Assembly: GCA_014360385.1 (NCBI GenBank)
Contig: JACIXO010000081.1
Span: 1-6,301, forward strand
Source: Actinomycetota bacterium
Lineage (GTDB): Bacteria > Actinomycetota > Humimicrobiia > Humimicrobiales > Humimicrobiaceae
Direction: 5' to 3'
DNA: 6,301 bases
Under the pieces are notes generated by a model. The model saw nothing but the letters and a program-made list of their open reading frames with translations. It searched no databases and was not told the DNA's origin. Each line of letters begins with the position of its first letter. The first letter of the stretch is position 1. Shown here piece after piece: positions 5,698 through 6,301 of the stretch. Both the position numbers and the translations under genes were made by a program.

Positions 5698-5704
5698 TAA
5701 GGAG
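5698..5704 (+). promoter_or_regulatory. Shine-Dalgarno site of the Mth938-domain gene
   Basis: TAAGGAG ends 7 nt before the ATG at 5712 and supports this start. Confidence 0.8.
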
Positions 5705-5711
5705 AGTAGAG

Positions 5712-6053
5712 ATGCAGATTGAGGGATATAGTTTTGGATGCATAAAGATTGATAGCAAAAAGTATAGATCCGACGTCATAGTTTTTCCTGAGAAAGTTAG
5801 AGAAAATTGGTGGAGAAAAAGTGGCCATTTGGTTGTAGAAGTGGATATAGAGGAGATATTAGAATACAAGCCGGAAGTCCTTGTCATAGGAACTGGTGCT
5901 TATGGATGCATGAAGGTTGATGAGAGTGCCAGAAACAAATTGGAGCTGTATGGAATTGAATGTGTAATAAGACCAACGCTTGAAGCTGTAAAGGAGTACA
6001 ATAGACTAAAAGAAGACAAAAAAACTGTGGGAGCGTTTCACCTCACCTGCTAA
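5712..6053 (+). CDS. Mth938-domain (DUF498/AAMDC-like) protein
   Basis: This complete 113-residue protein is a single Mth938-like domain (PF04430), the fold shared by archaeal MTH938, bacterial DUF498 proteins and eukaryotic AAMDC and NDUFAF3. Typical features are YSFGCIKID (6-14), the DVIVFPEKVRENWWRKSGH block (21-39), the KPEVLVIGTGAYG strand-turn (53-65), a GIECVIRPTLEAVKEYN segment (81-97) and the C-terminal AFHLTC (108-113), close to the HLTC ending of many members. The length is normal for a stand-alone domain. No enzyme activity is established for this family in bacteria; NDUFAF3 helps assemble respiratory complex I, which should not be carried over here. The start has a good TAAGGAG site. 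The gene has its own promoter 238 bp after the ATPase gene, so it is probably not part of the nuclease/ATPase operon. It is likely cytosolic. Confidence 0.93.
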   Translation: MQIEGYSFGCIKIDSKKYRSDVIVFPEKVRENWWRKSGHLVVEVDIEEILEYKPEVLVIGTGAYGCMKVDESARNKLELYGIECVIRPTLEAVKEYNRLKEDKKTVGAFHLTC

Positions 6054-6301
6054 ATGACTTAGGTAAAGTTAAATAAATGGGGTCAAATGACATGATTGTC
6101 TATTTTGAAATGATAATATGAAAATATAAATAAAATTACCTTTACTAGATCTTGGCGCTATAGGAAAAATGATCCATGTTTTGTGGTGCAAAAAATTATT
6201 CAGTATTTAGTAGAGCGGTGGGACATTTAAGATAGATAACAGGGAAGCCAGGAAATAATCCCATAGAAAATATTTTTTAGAAATGCTATGGGCCGGAAAA
6301 T
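6054..6301. other. Non-coding right end, nothing recognised with confidence
   Basis: All six frames are broken by stops within these 248 bp and no protein family is recognisable. I see a GGGGTCA start-like block (6079-6085), a small stem GACA/TGTC (6089-6100), a possible -35 TTGAAA (6105-6110) without a well-spaced -10, and an inverted repeat at the far end. No U-tract terminator follows the Mth938-like gene. It could be an upstream region of a gene beyond the window or decayed DNA. Confidence 0.5.
6260..6292. repeat. 7-bp perfect inverted repeat with 19-nt loop
   Basis: CCCATAG (6260-6266) and CTATGGG (6286-6292) can pair perfectly around an A/T-rich 19-nt loop. In this AT-rich DNA the GC-containing arms stand out. 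It may be a transcript hairpin, an operator, or the end of an element continuing past the window. Confidence 0.55.

Noticed and set aside
1..6301. tRNA or rRNA genes
   Set aside because: I saw no cloverleaf-like segment with a T-loop GTTCGA-type motif and no rRNA-like conserved block in the gaps.

Overview
The window is AT-rich and gene-dense. Arginine codons are mostly AGA/AGG, isoleucine ATA is frequent, and coding regions are rich in Lys/Glu and AAA codons. Three of the five genes have purine-rich Shine-Dalgarno sites (the strongest reads AAAGGAGGG), one gene encodes a DegV protein, and two good sigma-70-like promoters are visible. Together these suggest a low-GC bacterium with Firmicutes-like expression signals, possibly an uncultured or thermophilic lineage. 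The taxon cannot be fixed from this sequence alone.

Layout: (1) bases 1-697, minus strand, hold a class I SAM-dependent methyltransferase whose C-terminus is cut by the window edge. It has its own extended -10 promoter overlapping an inverted repeat. (2) Bases 812-1660, minus strand, hold a DegV-family fatty-acid-binding protein with a GTG start and a very strong ribosome site. (3) Bases 1661-2042 are a long divergent intergenic region with short tandem repeats and no convincing gene. (4) Bases 2043-5473, plus strand, hold a two-gene unit: an Mre11/SbcD-like metallophosphoesterase, then a Rad50/SbcC-like ATPase with two membrane helices in the middle of its coiled coil. This is the architecture of the Bacillus YhaO/YhaN pair. 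A perfect dyad lies between the two genes. (5) Bases 5474-5711 are a repeat-rich spacer (14 bp x2, 19 bp x3, 12 bp x2) that ends in a promoter, a palindrome and a ribosome site for (6) bases 5712-6053, a Mth938-domain (DUF498/AAMDC-like) protein. (7) Bases 6054-6301 show no gene; there is an inverted repeat at the very end.

The most notable biology is the nuclease/ATPase pair. The nuclease keeps every metal-binding motif but carries a low-complexity Asn/Ser/Gly/Lys insertion between motifs II and III. The ATPase has a divergent P-loop, no zinc-hook CXXC, and a membrane hairpin where the hook would be. This suggests a membrane-attached DNA-end-processing or DNA-sensing complex. A second theme is that most of the intergenic gaps contain short perfect or near-perfect tandem duplications, some of which touch a stop codon or copy a -10 element.
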